From the NCBI GenBank assembly GCA_963704405.1, contig OY969903.1:3534001-3598000 (forward strand): DNA of 64,000 nucleotides, given 5' to 3'. Below, one piece after another: positions 8,702 to 19,132 of this stretch; position 1 is the first letter of the stretch, and the number at the start of each line of letters is the position of its first letter. A model generated the notes under the pieces. The model made no database searches. It was not told the origin of the DNA and was given only the letters and a program-made list of their open reading frames with translations. The position numbers and the translations under genes are program-made. The stretch is from MFD01213-c1 sp963704405 (GTDB lineage: Bacteria; Planctomycetota; Phycisphaerae; Tepidisphaerales; Tepidisphaeraceae).

Positions 8702-10273
8702 ATGCGAACTGGACATCTATTTTGCTTCATTGTCACACTTGGGTTTATTTCACTAACGCACCAGGTTTTTGCCGCGGAAATTCAGGTGGCCCGGTGGGAA
8801 CCGCATGATTTCTCGTTTGCTTTGCGTTCCGCTCAGGCGAATCCATTTCAAGTGGCTTTTTCGGCAGACATCACGGGGCCAAACGGCATCAAATTAAGCG
8901 TCCCCGGTTTTTTTGACGGCGATGGAACATGGAAGCTGCGCATCTCGCCGACAGCAGAAGGCGCGTGGTCGCTTACTACTCACAGCGCTGTAACCGACCT
9001 CGACAATCAGCATGTGGAATTTGTCTGTGTTGCGAATCCTTCAACCGCCATTCACGGCGGACTTCACGTCGATCCGGATCATCCGCATCAATTCATCTTT
9101 GAAGACGGCGCTCATTATTTTCCGCTCGGCTATGAATGCGACTGGCTCTGGGCGCTGGATTCAACCGATCCGGAATTGAAAACATTGAATCCGTTTCTCG
9201 ACAAGATCACGGGCAGCGGGTTCAACTTCATCATCCTTAATGCATACGCGCACGACACTTCATGGCGCAAAGGCAAGACTGCCGACGAGGACTTCGGTCC
9301 CCCGCCGCTTTATGCGTGGGAAGGCAGCAATGAGAAACCGGATTTCAGCCGATTTAATCTGGCTTACTGGCAACACTACGATCGCATGATGAACGCGATG
9401 TATCGGCGAGGCATCGTGGCCCATGTCCTGATGAGGGTTTACAACAAGCAGGTGAAGTGGCCGGCCAATGGCAGCCCGGAAGACGACCAATACTACCGGT
9501 GGCTCATTGCGCGATATAGCGCCTATCCAAACATTACATGGGATTTGGCCAAGGAAGCGCAATACGAAAAAGATATGACGTACAAGACCGGGCGCATGCG
9601 TTTTATCCGGGAGAACGACCCGTATCACCGGCTTTTAACCATCCACGATGATCACATGGCCTATAACGAGGGCACATATAACGACCTGGTCGATTACCGC
9701 TCCGATCAGCAGCATGCAAAATGGCGAGAGACGATGCTGGATCATCTTCGACAGCATCCCTGGCCGGTCATCAATACCGAGTTCGGCTATGAGCACGGAC
9801 CCAAGGGATTGAAAGATAAAACGTACAACGTTGCTCAGGAGCCGGAGGAAGTTTGCCGCCGGGCGTGGGAGGTTTACACCGCTGGCGGATTTGGCGCTTA
9901 TTACTACACGTATACGGCGTGGGATGTCCTGCGGCCGCAGGAAACTCCGCCTGGTTACGCATACTTCAAGCATCTGCGGGAATTCTTCGATCAAGTCGGT
10001 TATTGGCGATTGCAGCCAACGGATGGTCTGGTCAGCGACGGTTATTGCCTGGCCGATCCCGGCAATGAATATGTGGTTTTTCTAAACACTGCCGCGTCAT
10101 TCACATTGACACTGCAGGGGCTCGGTCAGCCGCTTAAGGCAGAATGGTTTCGGCCGCTTACCGGGGATCGCGCTGATGCGGGGAAGGTGGAAAATGGAAC
10201 AACCAACCTGAAACCGCCTGAGGATTGGAAAAATGGGCCGGTTGCATTGCATGTGGGGATGCCCGGGAAATAG
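8702..10273 (+). CDS. secreted glycoside hydrolase, DUF5060 + DUF4038 (apiosidase-like)
   Basis: 523 aa from the start at 8702, chosen because it gives a signal peptide (MRTGHLFCFIVTLGFISLTH); the open frame extends to 8381 without a signal. Residues about 25-115 match DUF5060 (VARWEPHDFSFAL, FFDGDGTWKLRISPTAEGAW). The following TIM-barrel part matches DUF4038/GH140-like proteins: FPLGYECDWLWAL, ITGSGFNFIILNAYAHD, LIARYSAYPNITWDLAKE and PVINTEFGYE, where the final Glu is the likely nucleophile. Some DUF4038 enzymes remove apiose from rhamnogalacturonan II, which would fit a neighbouring rhamnosidase; the substrate here is inference. Confidence 0.8.
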   Translation: MRTGHLFCFIVTLGFISLTHQVFAAEIQVARWEPHDFSFALRSAQANPFQVAFSADITGPNGIKLSVPGFFDGDGTWKLRISPTAEGAWSLTTHSAVTDLDNQHVEFVCVANPSTAIHGGLHVDPDHPHQFIFEDGAHYFPLGYECDWLWALDSTDPELKTLNPFLDKITGSGFNFIILNAYAHDTSWRKGKTADEDFGPPPLYAWEGSNEKPDFSRFNLAYWQHYDRMMNAMYRRGIVAHVLMRVYNKQVKWPANGSPEDDQYYRWLIARYSAYPNITWDLAKEAQYEKDMTYKTGRMRFIRENDPYHRLLTIHDDHMAYNEGTYNDLVDYRSDQQHAKWRETMLDHLRQHPWPVINTEFGYEHGPKGLKDKTYNVAQEPEEVCRRAWEVYTAGGFGAYYYTYTAWDVLRPQETPPGYAYFKHLREFFDQVGYWRLQPTDGLVSDGYCLADPGNEYVVFLNTAASFTLTLQGLGQPLKAEWFRPLTGDRADAGKVENGTTNLKPPEDWKNGPVALHVGMPGK

Positions 10274-10422
10274 TCTCGGGGCTGGATCGGTTCAACAATA
10301 ACATTGCAAGAATGTAATCATCATCTGCTGCTGTTCTTCAGCGTCATCGGGAGCGTGTTTCAATTGAACAGCCGCGCGTTCAGAATTCATTGCGGCCTCA
10401 GATTCATGTCAGAGAACAACGG

Positions 10423-10995
10423 ATGAGCAGACACACCCTAATTTTCTGGGCTGGAGGGCTCGTCCTGGCTGGTTTATTCGCGGTTGCCCTGCTTCAGGCG
10501 CGCTCGGCGTCACCTGCCGCGGTCCCCTCCCGAGCGGCCGTCACGACCATCATTCCCTATCGCGGCGAACGTTTTGAAGTTTCCGCGGCAAATCACGTTC
10601 TTTCGCCAGAGCAAACAGCGAAGATTGAAAACCTTCTGCGCTCCGCCCAGCCACCGCCGCATATCAAAAGTTATGCTGATCTGATGGAGTTTGCCGGCGC
10701 GCTGGAATTCCCCGGTTGCGGTTCCAGCACCAGCGGCATCGGCGAGACCTGCCCGCTCGGCGAATTTGCTTTTGTTTCGGCACAGATTCCATTGTCGACG
10801 CGTCATCGCACTTTGGTGTTTCGAGCGATGTCGGAGAACAGCGATTACGTCCTTATTGATGATTTTGTCTGCAACGGGTTTTATCCACCCGCATTTCATT
10901 TCACTGCCGAGGATGGAAAACTGACTTATAGGGATGACAAGAACAATCAGGTGGTGCGGGCGATTACACTGGGATCGGCAACGACCCGCGGATAA
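10423..10995 (+). CDS. membrane-anchored protein of unknown function
   Basis: 190 aa from ATG 10423 (a TTG at 10390 is the longer alternative). One N-terminal hydrophobic segment (LIFWAGGLVLAGLFAVALL) acts as signal anchor, followed by an extracytoplasmic domain with four cysteines (two near FPGCGSSTSGIGETCPLGE). No family recognised. It lies 26 bp before the next secreted gene on the same strand, so it is likely in the same transcription unit. Confidence 0.65.
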   Translation: MSRHTLIFWAGGLVLAGLFAVALLQARSASPAAVPSRAAVTTIIPYRGERFEVSAANHVLSPEQTAKIENLLRSAQPPPHIKSYADLMEFAGALEFPGCGSSTSGIGETCPLGEFAFVSAQIPLSTRHRTLVFRAMSENSDYVLIDDFVCNGFYPPAFHFTAEDGKLTYRDDKNNQVVRAITLGSATTRG

Positions 10996-11021
10996 GCCGG
11001 TGGCATTAGAGGAAAACGCGA

Positions 11022-13637
11022 ATGTTAAGCAGTTCAGCAAAATTATCATGCATCATTGTAATCCTGGCAGCCGTATTCCTCCCCGCAAGCGGCTCGCTCG
11101 CCGCGGCAGATGTGCCGGTCATCTCACTCGTTACTGATGCTAAGGCCAGTGCCCCGGCTGTTCATGGCGCCGAAAAAATGCTCGCCGCCCTGCATGGCAA
11201 GGGCATCGCCGCGCAGCAGACAAATGCTTTGGAAAGCGCCAACGGACAAACGCTCATCATCGCTGGCGTGATCGGCAAAAATAGTCTTGCGGAACAACTG
11301 CTCAAGGCCGCCAATCATCCGCTGCCAGAAGATCCTGAAGGTCTAGTTATCGCCAGGCTGGATTACCACGGCCATCCGGCGTGGGTTCTTGCCGGCTCAA
11401 ATGATCGCGGCCTGATGTACGCCGAGCTGGATGTCGCGGATCGCATCGGCTGGAGCGCGGACCCCGTGCCTTTAAACGAACTTCGTGAAACTACGGAAAA
11501 GGCCGCGATCGCCAATCGAGGCGTCACGCTTTTCACCATGAACCGCGCCTACTGGGAGAGCCGCTTTTACGATGAAGCGTATTGGGCCCGTTACCTGGAC
11601 AACCTGGCCCGGAACCGTTTCAACTCGATCATTGTAGTGCTCGGATACGAAAACGGCGGCTTTCTTGCCCCGGCCTATCCCTACTTCTTCGACACCGAAG
11701 GTTTTCCGGATGTGCGCATGGTCGGCATCAGCGCTCAGGAGCAGGAGAAAAATCTCAAGGCGCTCAATCGCCTCGTTCAGATGGCGCACGAGCGCGGGAT
11801 TAATTTCACCATTGGCATCTGGGATCACATCTATCGAGGCAATGTTCAGGGCGGAGGCGTACCCAATCCCAATGAACCGCTCACCAAACCGATGCCCGGC
11901 CTGGTATGGGGCATGACGGCCGAGAATCTGATCCCATATACCAAGGCCGCGCTGACTAAGTTTCTTCAACTCGTTCCCAACATCGACAGCGTTCAGTTCC
12001 GCATGCACGATGAATCGGGCCTGAAATCTTCTGAGCAGGAAGGTTTCTGGCGCGAGATGTTTCAATTGATGAAGCAGAAGGCGCCGAATATCCGCCTGGA
12101 CCTGCGCGCCAAGGGATTGCTTGATTCGACCATCCAGACGTGCATTGACGACGGCGTGAATTTTCGTCTGACGACCAAATGCTGGATGGAGCAGATGGGT
12201 CTGCCTTTTCATCCGACGCACGTGAACGTGCGCGATCAAATGAATCGCCGCCACGGGTATGCGGATCTGCTGCGTTATCCGCAGAAGTATCAGATGACCT
12301 GGCAGCTCTGGAACGCCGGCACCGCGCGCATCCTGCTCTGGGGCGATCCGGAATTCGCCAGGCGATTTTGCGAAAGTGCCCACTTGTACGACAGCGACAG
12401 CTTTGAGATTGACGAACCGCTGGCGACGAAGATGGAAGGCCAGCCGCATGACATGAAGCCGTTCGATCTGCTTGCCGCTCCTTATCGCTATTACGATTAC
12501 GAGTTTGAGCGTTACTGGCATTACTTCCAGGTATTCGGCCGCATTGGATACAATCCTAACACGCCGGCGGAAACCTGGGAGCACGAATTCCAGGCTCGAT
12601 TCGGCAAAGACGCCGCCCCGTTTATCGAAGAAGGATTGCATAAGGCCAGTTGGATTCTGCCGCGCATTGTGGCGTCTGACTATCCGTACAGCGGATTCCC
12701 CATGACTGCCGGCTGGGCGGAGAAGCAGCACCTCGGTGATCTTCCGGCCTTCGCCAAAGCGGAAGGCAGCGACATCGCTCAGTTTGAAAATTTCGATGAA
12801 GAAGCCAAGCGGCTCATCGAATCCGGCGAGACGGCGAAAATGCGTCCGCAGGAAACCAGCCGCTGGTTCGCGCAAATTGCTGAAGACATCAGCACGCAGA
12901 TTGTCGGCGCCGAGGCCCACATCGGCGATCATCGCAATAAGGAATTTGATTCAACGATCATCGACTTGAAAATCCTGTCTAATCTGGCGCTTTATCATGC
13001 CCGCCGAATTCCGGCGGCTGTCAACTATCGTTTGTACGCCCGAACCGGCGATCGCCGCGCATTGGACGACGCTATCACGGCGGAGCGGAGTGCCATCGAC
13101 GCCTGGCGGCGACTCGTCGACGCGGCAGGCGATGTGTACGCCCCGGACTTGATGATGGGCGCTCGCAGCCGCAATCTTTGCGGGCATTGGCGGGAAGAAC
13201 TGAAGTCACTGGAAAAAGGCTTAGTCGGCCTGGAGAAACAACAGAAGTCGCCTGCAACAGCCCCCGCCACCCAAACGGCTCCTCGCTACGCGGCGGTGGA
13301 AAGCGATCGCACGCTTCCTGTCGTCGGCCACGAGCCCCCGAAAAATGCCGCAGCCGGCAAGCCGCTTACGATCACGGCAGACATTACCTCGCCGGCGGGA
13401 ATCAAATGGGTGCGCCTGCGTTATCGCAGCGTGAATCAATATCTTGATTACAAAACGCTTCCCATGTCCCCGTCCACCGCCCAAGGCCGCTATGAAGCGA
13501 CCATTCCCGGCGACCAGATCGTGCCGACATGGGACTTGATGTATTACCTGGAAATGATGGACAATCAGGGCAACGGCACGATTTATCCCGACTTCAACAA
13601 AACGGCGCCGTACATCCTCGTGCATCTTGAACGGTAA
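11022..13637 (+). CDS. secreted glycoside hydrolase-like protein (GH67/GH115-like layout)
   Basis: 871 aa. Start at 11022 preceded by AGAGGA; signal peptide to about residue 29. An N-terminal alpha/beta domain of the type found before GH20/GH67/GH84/GH115 barrels ends with LAGSNDRGLMYAELDVADRI. The barrel part holds RGVTLFTMNRAYWESRFYD, NLARNRFNSIIVVLGYENGG, MAHERGINFTIGIWDHIY and SVQFRMHDESGL, the acidic residues of the last being candidate catalysts. The C-terminal 100 residues form a beta domain (ITADITSPAGIKWVRLRY) like a carbohydrate-binding module. A distant paralogue follows at 13810. The exact GH family could not be fixed from sequence alone. Confidence 0.7.
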   Translation: MLSSSAKLSCIIVILAAVFLPASGSLAAADVPVISLVTDAKASAPAVHGAEKMLAALHGKGIAAQQTNALESANGQTLIIAGVIGKNSLAEQLLKAANHPLPEDPEGLVIARLDYHGHPAWVLAGSNDRGLMYAELDVADRIGWSADPVPLNELRETTEKAAIANRGVTLFTMNRAYWESRFYDEAYWARYLDNLARNRFNSIIVVLGYENGGFLAPAYPYFFDTEGFPDVRMVGISAQEQEKNLKALNRLVQMAHERGINFTIGIWDHIYRGNVQGGGVPNPNEPLTKPMPGLVWGMTAENLIPYTKAALTKFLQLVPNIDSVQFRMHDESGLKSSEQEGFWREMFQLMKQKAPNIRLDLRAKGLLDSTIQTCIDDGVNFRLTTKCWMEQMGLPFHPTHVNVRDQMNRRHGYADLLRYPQKYQMTWQLWNAGTARILLWGDPEFARRFCESAHLYDSDSFEIDEPLATKMEGQPHDMKPFDLLAAPYRYYDYEFERYWHYFQVFGRIGYNPNTPAETWEHEFQARFGKDAAPFIEEGLHKASWILPRIVASDYPYSGFPMTAGWAEKQHLGDLPAFAKAEGSDIAQFENFDEEAKRLIESGETAKMRPQETSRWFAQIAEDISTQIVGAEAHIGDHRNKEFDSTIIDLKILSNLALYHARRIPAAVNYRLYARTGDRRALDDAITAERSAIDAWRRLVDAAGDVYAPDLMMGARSRNLCGHWREELKSLEKGLVGLEKQQKSPATAPATQTAPRYAAVESDRTLPVVGHEPPKNAAAGKPLTITADITSPAGIKWVRLRYRSVNQYLDYKTLPMSPSTAQGRYEATIPGDQIVPTWDLMYYLEMMDNQGNGTIYPDFNKTAPYILVHLER

Positions 13638-13809
13638 TATGCCAAGGCAATCGCAGGCGGTTCCTGCCCGTCTTCAGGTGCTCCGGGAGACGCGAGCGCA
13701 TGAGTCGTCCTGGGATTGCTTCCTGCCAACGTGACATAAACCTCTGGCCCGTGCTAATGACACGGAAGTAAAAATAGTCACGCAACAGAATTAGAATGTC
13801 GGAGGCAAA

Positions 13810-16040
13810 ATGCCCAAAGTGTTTCGAACCTTCCTCTTAACTTTCCTCCTCGCCGGTTGCCTCTCCCATCTCGCATCGGCGAATGTCGGCGTGTATCGCA
13901 ATCACGATATTCCCCAAGTCGAATTCGCCGCCTCGGAAATCAATAAGGCATTGAGCGCGCAAGGCGACATTGGTGTCACACACAATCTCGCTGACCTTTC
14001 CCAGCCATCTCAGGAAGTCCGCATTGCCATTGCGGCGAGCAAAGATGAATCGCACAACCTGGCTGCCACGCTTAGTGTCCATGACCTCAAGCCGGATGCC
14101 CCTCCGCAGGCATATGCCCTTCGCAAGAGCGTCTTAAACAATCAAACCACCTACATCGTTCTCGCTGCTGATCCTGCCGGCGCGATGTACGGCGGACTTG
14201 ACATCGCAGAATCCATCAAGCTCCAAACCCTCCCAAAACTTCAAGATACCGACCACTCACCTTTCATTTCCCAGCGGGGCTTCAAATTCAATATTCCCCT
14301 CGACGCCCGCACGCCCAGCTATTCCGACGCCGGTGACTCCGCACAGCAGAACATCCCTGAAATGTGGAGCATGGATTTCTGGCATGAATTCCTCGATGAA
14401 ATGGCCCGCCAGCGCTACAACGTCCTCTCGCTCTGGAACCTTCATCCGTTCCCTTCGATGGTGAAGGTCCCGGAATATCCCGACGTCGCATTGGCGGACG
14501 TGATGCGCACGACTGAAAAGTTTGATTCAACCTATGCCCTCACCGGCAAGGACATGGTCCGTCCTGAGTTGCTCGCCCATCTTGAAACGCTGAAGAAGCT
14601 GACGATCGAACAGAAGATCAAGTTCTGGCAGGACGTGATGGCGTACGCCAACGATCGGGGTATCGATGTCTATATTTTCACATGGAATATTTTCACATGG
14701 GGCGCTGATGGCAAATATGGCATCACCACTGCTCAGGACAATCCCGCAACCATCGATTACTTCCGCAAGAGCGTCCGCGAACTGGTCCTGACCTATCCGC
14801 GGCTGGCCGGCATCGGCATCACCGCCGGCGAAAATATGCAGAAGCTGAAAGGCGAATTCACCAACGAAAAGTGGCTCTGGAACACCTACGGCCAGGGCAT
14901 TTTAGACGCGAAGAAGCTCCAGCCTGATCGCACAATTCGCCTCATTCATCGCCTGCATCAGGGGAGCATGAAGGAGATGCTCAATGAGTGGAAGACCTAT
15001 CCCGATCCATTTGATTTTGAATACAAGTATTCCGTCGCCCACATGTATTCTTCGCCAACCCCGATCTTCTATAAAAAAGACCTGGCAAATTTCCCCGGCA
15101 ATCTCCGCTGCTGGATGACGATCCGCAACGACGACATTTACAGCTTCCGCTGGGGCGATCCGCAGTATGCCCGCGACTATATTCATAGTTTGCCGGGGCC
15201 GGAAACGCTCGCCGGGTATTTCATGGGGCCGGATGGTTTCATCTGGGGACGTGAGTTCACCAGCACCGAACCGGACTCGCCGCGCCAATTGGTCACGAAG
15301 AAGCAGTGGTACAGCTTCATGCTCTGGGGGCGATTGAGCTATGACCCGACGATTCCTGACAGCCTTTTTCAGCAGACGCTCGATACGCGATTCCCCGAAG
15401 CGCCGCCTGGAAAGCTTTTTGCCGCCTCGGTGTCAGCTTCCCGGATCATCCCGCAGGTGAGCCGATTTTTCTGGAGCGGAAATGATCTGGCATGGTTTCC
15501 CGAAGCGTGCATCAGCCATCCCAATCATCGCGGTTTTTACAGTGTGAAGGATTTCATGAAAGGGTCGATTATGCCGGGCGCGGGGATCATGAACATCCGC
15601 GAATACAGCGCGGCAATCGCGCAAGGCCAACCAATAGCCGGTGTCACCCCGTTACAAGTCGCCGCCAACCTTCACAATGACGCCGCCAACACCTTAGCCA
15701 CACTTAGCGGCATGCCTGATTCCATCAAGGATAAGGAACTCCGCCTGACCATTGGCGATCTAAAGGCAATGTCGTATCTCGGTAATTACTATGCCGAGAA
15801 AATCCTGGCGCCGTCGATCTTGCCGCGTTCAAAACCACGAGCAAACCCGAGGACCAGCAGTCGGCGATCGAGCATCTTCAAAATGCCCTGCAAGCCTGGA
15901 AGCAGTATGCGCAGACCGCTACAAGCCAGTACCGCCCGCAACTGCTGACGCGCATCGGATATCTCGATCTCAATGCGCTCACCACAAAAGTGGAGCACGA
16001 TATAACAATTGCCAAAACATGGCGCCACGAGCAACTCTAG
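13810..16040 (+). pseudogene. GH67/GH115-like secreted protein, interrupted by one frameshift
   Basis: Paralogue in layout of the 11022 gene: signal peptide, N-terminal domain ending AADPAGAMYGGLDIAESIK, then a barrel with FISQRGFKFNIPLD, EMARQRYNVLSLWNLHPF and YANDRGIDVYIFTWNIF. RBS GGAGGCAAA precedes the ATG. The original frame runs to 15948 but turns into Arg/Pro/Ser-rich nonsense after YYAEKIL (about 15807). Shifting frame there gives a sensible tail (AVDLAAFKTTSKPEDQQSA, then LLTRIGYLDLNAL) that ends at TAG 16038-16040. One extra G near 15806-15810 restores a full protein of about 743 aa. The GGG-to-GG context suggests a sequencing indel rather than a true pseudogene. Confidence 0.75.
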
Positions 16041-16204
16041 CGCAGGCGCCTTGGCCATATGGGCGGCGTGGGAGCGGCCAGGTGCGCGGCGATGCGGAGG
16101 TTTCTCTCAATGTGACACATGCCTGCGGCCCGTACGACGTTCAATTAAGCTCGCAGTTCTCTTGATTTTGATGCATTCCGCACGGGCCGGTTTTCTCCGT
16201 ACAT

Positions 16205-16243
16205 AAACAAACGAACCCCGCATGCTGCGGGGTTCGTTTGTTT
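16205..16243. terminator. strong bidirectional terminator
   Basis: A perfect 18-bp stem with a 3-nt loop. The arms start with AAACAAACG and end with CGTTTGTTT, giving A- and T-rich ends on both strands. It separates the glycan locus from the convergent coiled-coil gene at 16296 and can stop transcription from both sides. Confidence 0.9.
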
Positions 16244-16295
16244 ACTACACAAGGCCGTCCTGGCGAGCGGCCCTGAGCAATTGAATCAATTTGCA

Positions 16296-16565
16296 TCATT
16301 CATTGTTGCCGCTGGTTTCTTCCAGCATCTTTCGGAGGTATCCATTTTCCCGACGCGTCGCTTCGAGATCGAAAACCAGATACTTGATGCTCAAGCGCAG
16401 GTAGTCGAGGCTTTCCTGAAGGCTGCTAACGGTCTGCCGCAGGCGCTCATGGCGCTGGCGGGTTTCGTCGGCGAGCTTTTCCAGCTTCTGACGTTCGGTG
16501 GGGGGAAGCGTGCTAATCTCGCCCATCAATTCGGCAAGCTTGCCTTGAAATTCCTGCTCGTTCAT
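16296..16565 (-). CDS. small conserved coiled-coil protein
   Basis: 89 aa from ATG 16565, preceded by AGGAGA. Almost wholly helical: STLPPTERQKLEKLADETR leads into heptads and the segment SLDYLRLSIKYLVFDLEATR, then RENGYLRKMLEE. Proteins with this pattern are, from memory, common in Planctomycetes and without known function; sequence gives no catalytic site. The longer open frame to 16649 has no RBS. Cytoplasmic, probably an oligomerising or partner-binding protein. Confidence 0.8.
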   Translation of the reverse strand: MNEQEFQGKLAELMGEISTLPPTERQKLEKLADETRQRHERLRQTVSSLQESLDYLRLSIKYLVFDLEATRRENGYLRKMLEETSGNNE

Positions 16566-16865
16566 CGGTCGTCTCCTGGTCTGTGCCCCGCGCTGTAAGT
16601 CGCGTTGTGGTCGAACTGAAGAACCACCTAGGCAAAAGTCATTCCACATCCATGCAGGAATTCGGCTCCGTCCAAACTTCAGTCATCGAGCCGGAAACAC
16701 CCCGGTTTCCGGCCCGTTTTATCTGTTCGCTGGGCATTCCGACCACGCTGGCTGTGCCGGATGTCGAGCGGCGGCATCATTTACCGGGCCGCTTGCTTCG
16801 CCGGTACAACATCCACGCTATACGTTGCGTAGCCGCAACGCAGCAGGCTCGGCAACGTCCCAGAA

Positions 16866-17801
16866 TCATGCAATCACCAAGGCTGCATAGCCCACGGCAT
16901 CAGCCGGCGGTTGCGGATGCACCTTGGCGAGCGTTTCGAAGCTGTTGGCATGCCGCAACAATCTACCCTTCGCGCCGCCGTGCTCCCGGCAGGCCGCCAT
17001 CATTGCGGCGATCGCTCCACCACCGCACGCGCTGAGCCGGGACCGCACCTCCGGCACGATCCGCTCAACCTGCATATCCATCACCAGTTCCAGCAGTCGC
17101 CGATCATTGCCCCTGGCCCATTCCAAAGCCGCCGGTCCAATTCCCGCCGGCGTGAATCGATAGGCCGGGCCATAATGCGTCAGGTCGCTGCTCGCCAGGT
17201 AAACAACGTTCAGCCCGGCAGCGATCACCTGCTGGGCCATGCGCCGGCCCATCTCAATTGCGCCGTCAATCACCGGCACTTCAACCGGCATCACCATCGC
17301 CTGCGGCCAAGCCGACCGGATCAGCGGCAACTCCACTTCAACGGCATGTTCCTGCTCATGGAACCGCTCATCCACACCAAACAGATCCGGCGTCTCCGTA
17401 AGCTTTGCCTGCAGATGCTCTGCAACAGCGACCTCACCACCGGGCACCTGCCAGCAGCGATGAACATCCAGTGCCGCGATCAGAGTCGGGATCGGCGTAT
17501 GAATCGCGCCAAACACCACCACGACGTCCGGCCGCCTTCCATGTGCCAGCGTTGCGATTGTCCGGGCGGCAATCGCCGCACTGCATATCCAACCTGCATG
17601 CGGAACAATCCCACCAAGCCATTGCGTGCCGTCGTCGTCTCCGGCGGCTTCACGCAGATACCGCTCGGCGGCAAGACGGCATTCGGTCGCATCCGCCGGA
17701 TAAAAACGACCTGCAAAAATTGCGTCTCGTGGGGTGCGAACAAATGCGTCGCGAGATTCTTCCCTCCGGGACTCGTCCTTTAGCCCGGCCATGTCGCGCA
17801 C
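16866..17801 (-). CDS. amrB: AmmeMemoRadiSam system protein B (MEMO1 family)
   Basis: 311 aa, the family's usual length plus a short N-terminal tail. Landmarks: AIFAGRFYPADATE, GGIVPHAGWICSAAIAART, VVFGAIHTPI, ERFHEQEHAVEVELPLI, VYLASSDLTHYGP and the end HPQPPADAVGYAALVIA. The histidines in PHAGW, HEQEH and THYGP are the conserved metal or active-site residues of the MEMO fold. The family is often encoded beside an AMMECR1 protein and a radical SAM enzyme; neither is next to it here. A GTG start (17801) is assumed; ATG at 17792 is possible. Confidence 0.88.
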   Translation of the reverse strand: MRDMAGLKDESRREESRDAFVRTPRDAIFAGRFYPADATECRLAAERYLREAAGDDDGTQWLGGIVPHAGWICSAAIAARTIATLAHGRRPDVVVVFGAIHTPIPTLIAALDVHRCWQVPGGEVAVAEHLQAKLTETPDLFGVDERFHEQEHAVEVELPLIRSAWPQAMVMPVEVPVIDGAIEMGRRMAQQVIAAGLNVVYLASSDLTHYGPAYRFTPAGIGPAALEWARGNDRRLLELVMDMQVERIVPEVRSRLSACGGGAIAAMMAACREHGGAKGRLLRHANSFETLAKVHPQPPADAVGYAALVIA

Positions 17802-17925
17802 TATAATGCGAAGGGAAATTACCAGACAATGTGTATTGCGCCGGCGACAGGAAAAGAGTTCTCGGACGTGGTGAATGCGGGCAAGATAGACCGATCCTGT
17901 CGAACGTAGAGCGGAGTTGATACGT

Positions 17926-18583
17926 ATGTCAAAGCAAAGGCGAGATCACTTGGCCGACGCACTGGATAAGCTTGCCGGCGCTGACGCCGTTCCCACCGAG
18001 CCGGATTTGCCCGCCCCACCGCTGCCGGAGCTTCCGGAATCGCCTTCATCGGGGCCACCGGATCCATCGCCGCCGCCTAGTCCCACAGCATCCAATCGCC
18101 AGACGCGGCCGTCGGCGCCAAGCCAGCGACCGAACATGCCTCCTTCCCCGCGGCCTTCGGTCATCCCGAGCACATCGGCGCCTACCCCGCGCTGCTCCGC
18201 GCCGCCCTTTAGCCCAGGATGCCGCCCCGCCGCTCCAGGGGGCTATCCTGATCAATCCTGTCGATGAGAATTCAGCCGCCTATGCACCCGCCGCTCCCGG
18301 TACATCGGGAGGCGCGAAGAAGAAACCCGCGCGCGGCACATCAACCGCCGCCGTCTATCAAACCATTGAATTCCGCCGAACCGCCATCCCCATCCTCCTG
18401 ACCTGCGGGCTGCTGACCATCGCCTTCGGCGCCCTCAAATATATCTCCGGTCCCGATTCCCCCGTCGCCGACCTCCCCGGCTGGCTCCCCATCGCGCTCT
18501 TTATCACCGGAGCAGTCCTCCTGGGATTGGCTATTGCAAACATGCTCAGCGTCAAACAGCATCTCGACACGATCAAGAAGTGA
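17926..18583 (+). pseudogene. proline-rich membrane protein of unknown function, two frameshifts
   Basis: The gene starts at ATG 17926 (GGAG upstream) with a basic stretch (MSKQRRDHLADALDKLAG) and a Pro/Ser-rich linker. The sensible reading then moves to a second frame near 18090 (HSIQSPDAAVGAKPATEH, later PEHIGAYPALLRAAL) and to a third near 18213 (AQDAAPPLQGAILINPVDE), which runs to 18583. The last part has two membrane segments (IPILLTCGLLTIAFGALKY and WLPIALFITGAVLLGLAIA). Each break is repaired by one extra base, in a CCC run near 18082 and a TTT run near 18211. Function unknown; Pro-rich N-terminus in the cytoplasm and a C-terminal membrane hairpin are likely. Confidence 0.6.
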
Positions 18584-18700
18584 CGCGCGTGCGTTTTAAG
18601 CCGCTCAATCACGCAGCTATAGGCGCCCAGCGCCGGTTCGTTGACAATCATCGCTATCGACTTCTATGATCCAGCGATAGAAACACCTGAAGGAGTATTC

Positions 18701-19027
18701 ATGGCCAATGCAAATGTGAAAGAATTTACCGATCAGAATTTCCAGGATGAAGTCCTGAATTCGGAGCAGCCGGTGCTTGTGGATTTCTGGGCTGAATGGT
18801 GCCAGCCGTGCAAAATGCTCGGCCCGACCATCGATAAGCTTGCCAACGAATATGTCGGCAAAGTCAAGGTCGGCAAGGTCGACACCGACTCCAATCGCGA
18901 TATCTCCCTGAAGTTCGGCATTAACGCCATCCCAACAGTCATCCTGTTTAAGAATGGCCAGATTGCCCAGAAGTTCGTGGGATTACGCGGTGAGAAAGAT
19001 TTCAAGGCAGCGCTCGATGCGCCGTGA
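18701..19027 (+). CDS. trxA: thioredoxin
   Basis: 108 aa with the full thioredoxin fold: VLVDFWAEWCQPCKMLGPTI around the active site, the cis-proline segment NAIPTVILFKNG, and the terminal helix. The start at 18701 follows AAGGAGTATTC; a 20-residue upstream extension in frame has no RBS. The active site is WCQPC rather than the usual WCGPC, which could shift redox potential or partner choice; both cysteines are intact. Single-gene unit with its own terminator directly downstream. Confidence 0.95.
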   Translation: MANANVKEFTDQNFQDEVLNSEQPVLVDFWAEWCQPCKMLGPTIDKLANEYVGKVKVGKVDTDSNRDISLKFGINAIPTVILFKNGQIAQKFVGLRGEKDFKAALDAP

Positions 19028-19062
19028 AAATATCGCGACCCTGATTTACGGGATATGAAAAG

Positions 19063-19097
19063 ACCGCCAGTCAACTGACTGGCGGTTTTCTTTTTTG
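19063..19097 (+). terminator. intrinsic terminator of the thioredoxin gene
   Basis: ACCGCCAGTC (19063-19072), AACT loop, GACTGGCGGT (19077-19086), then TTTCTTTTTT. It begins 36 nt after the thioredoxin stop codon. Confidence 0.92.
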
Positions 19098-19132
19098 ACA
19101 CTCGAAAATTCCCACCCCAACAGCAGAATGAT

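Noticed and set aside
11472..12932. 486-codon open frame on the minus strand
   Set aside because: It is the mirror of the well-supported 11022-13637 gene; no RBS or domain pattern.
15800..15815. Programmed ribosomal frameshift in the GH-like gene
   Set aside because: No slippery heptamer or following stem-loop; the same kind of missing base occurs in other genes.
15791..16165. 124-codon frame after the second GH-like gene
   Set aside because: The true continuation of the protein is in another frame and ends at 16040; this one is a shadow.
16911..17783. 290-codon + strand frame
   Set aside because: Antisense of the AmmeMemoRadiSam B gene, with high Arg/His/Pro content typical of shadows.
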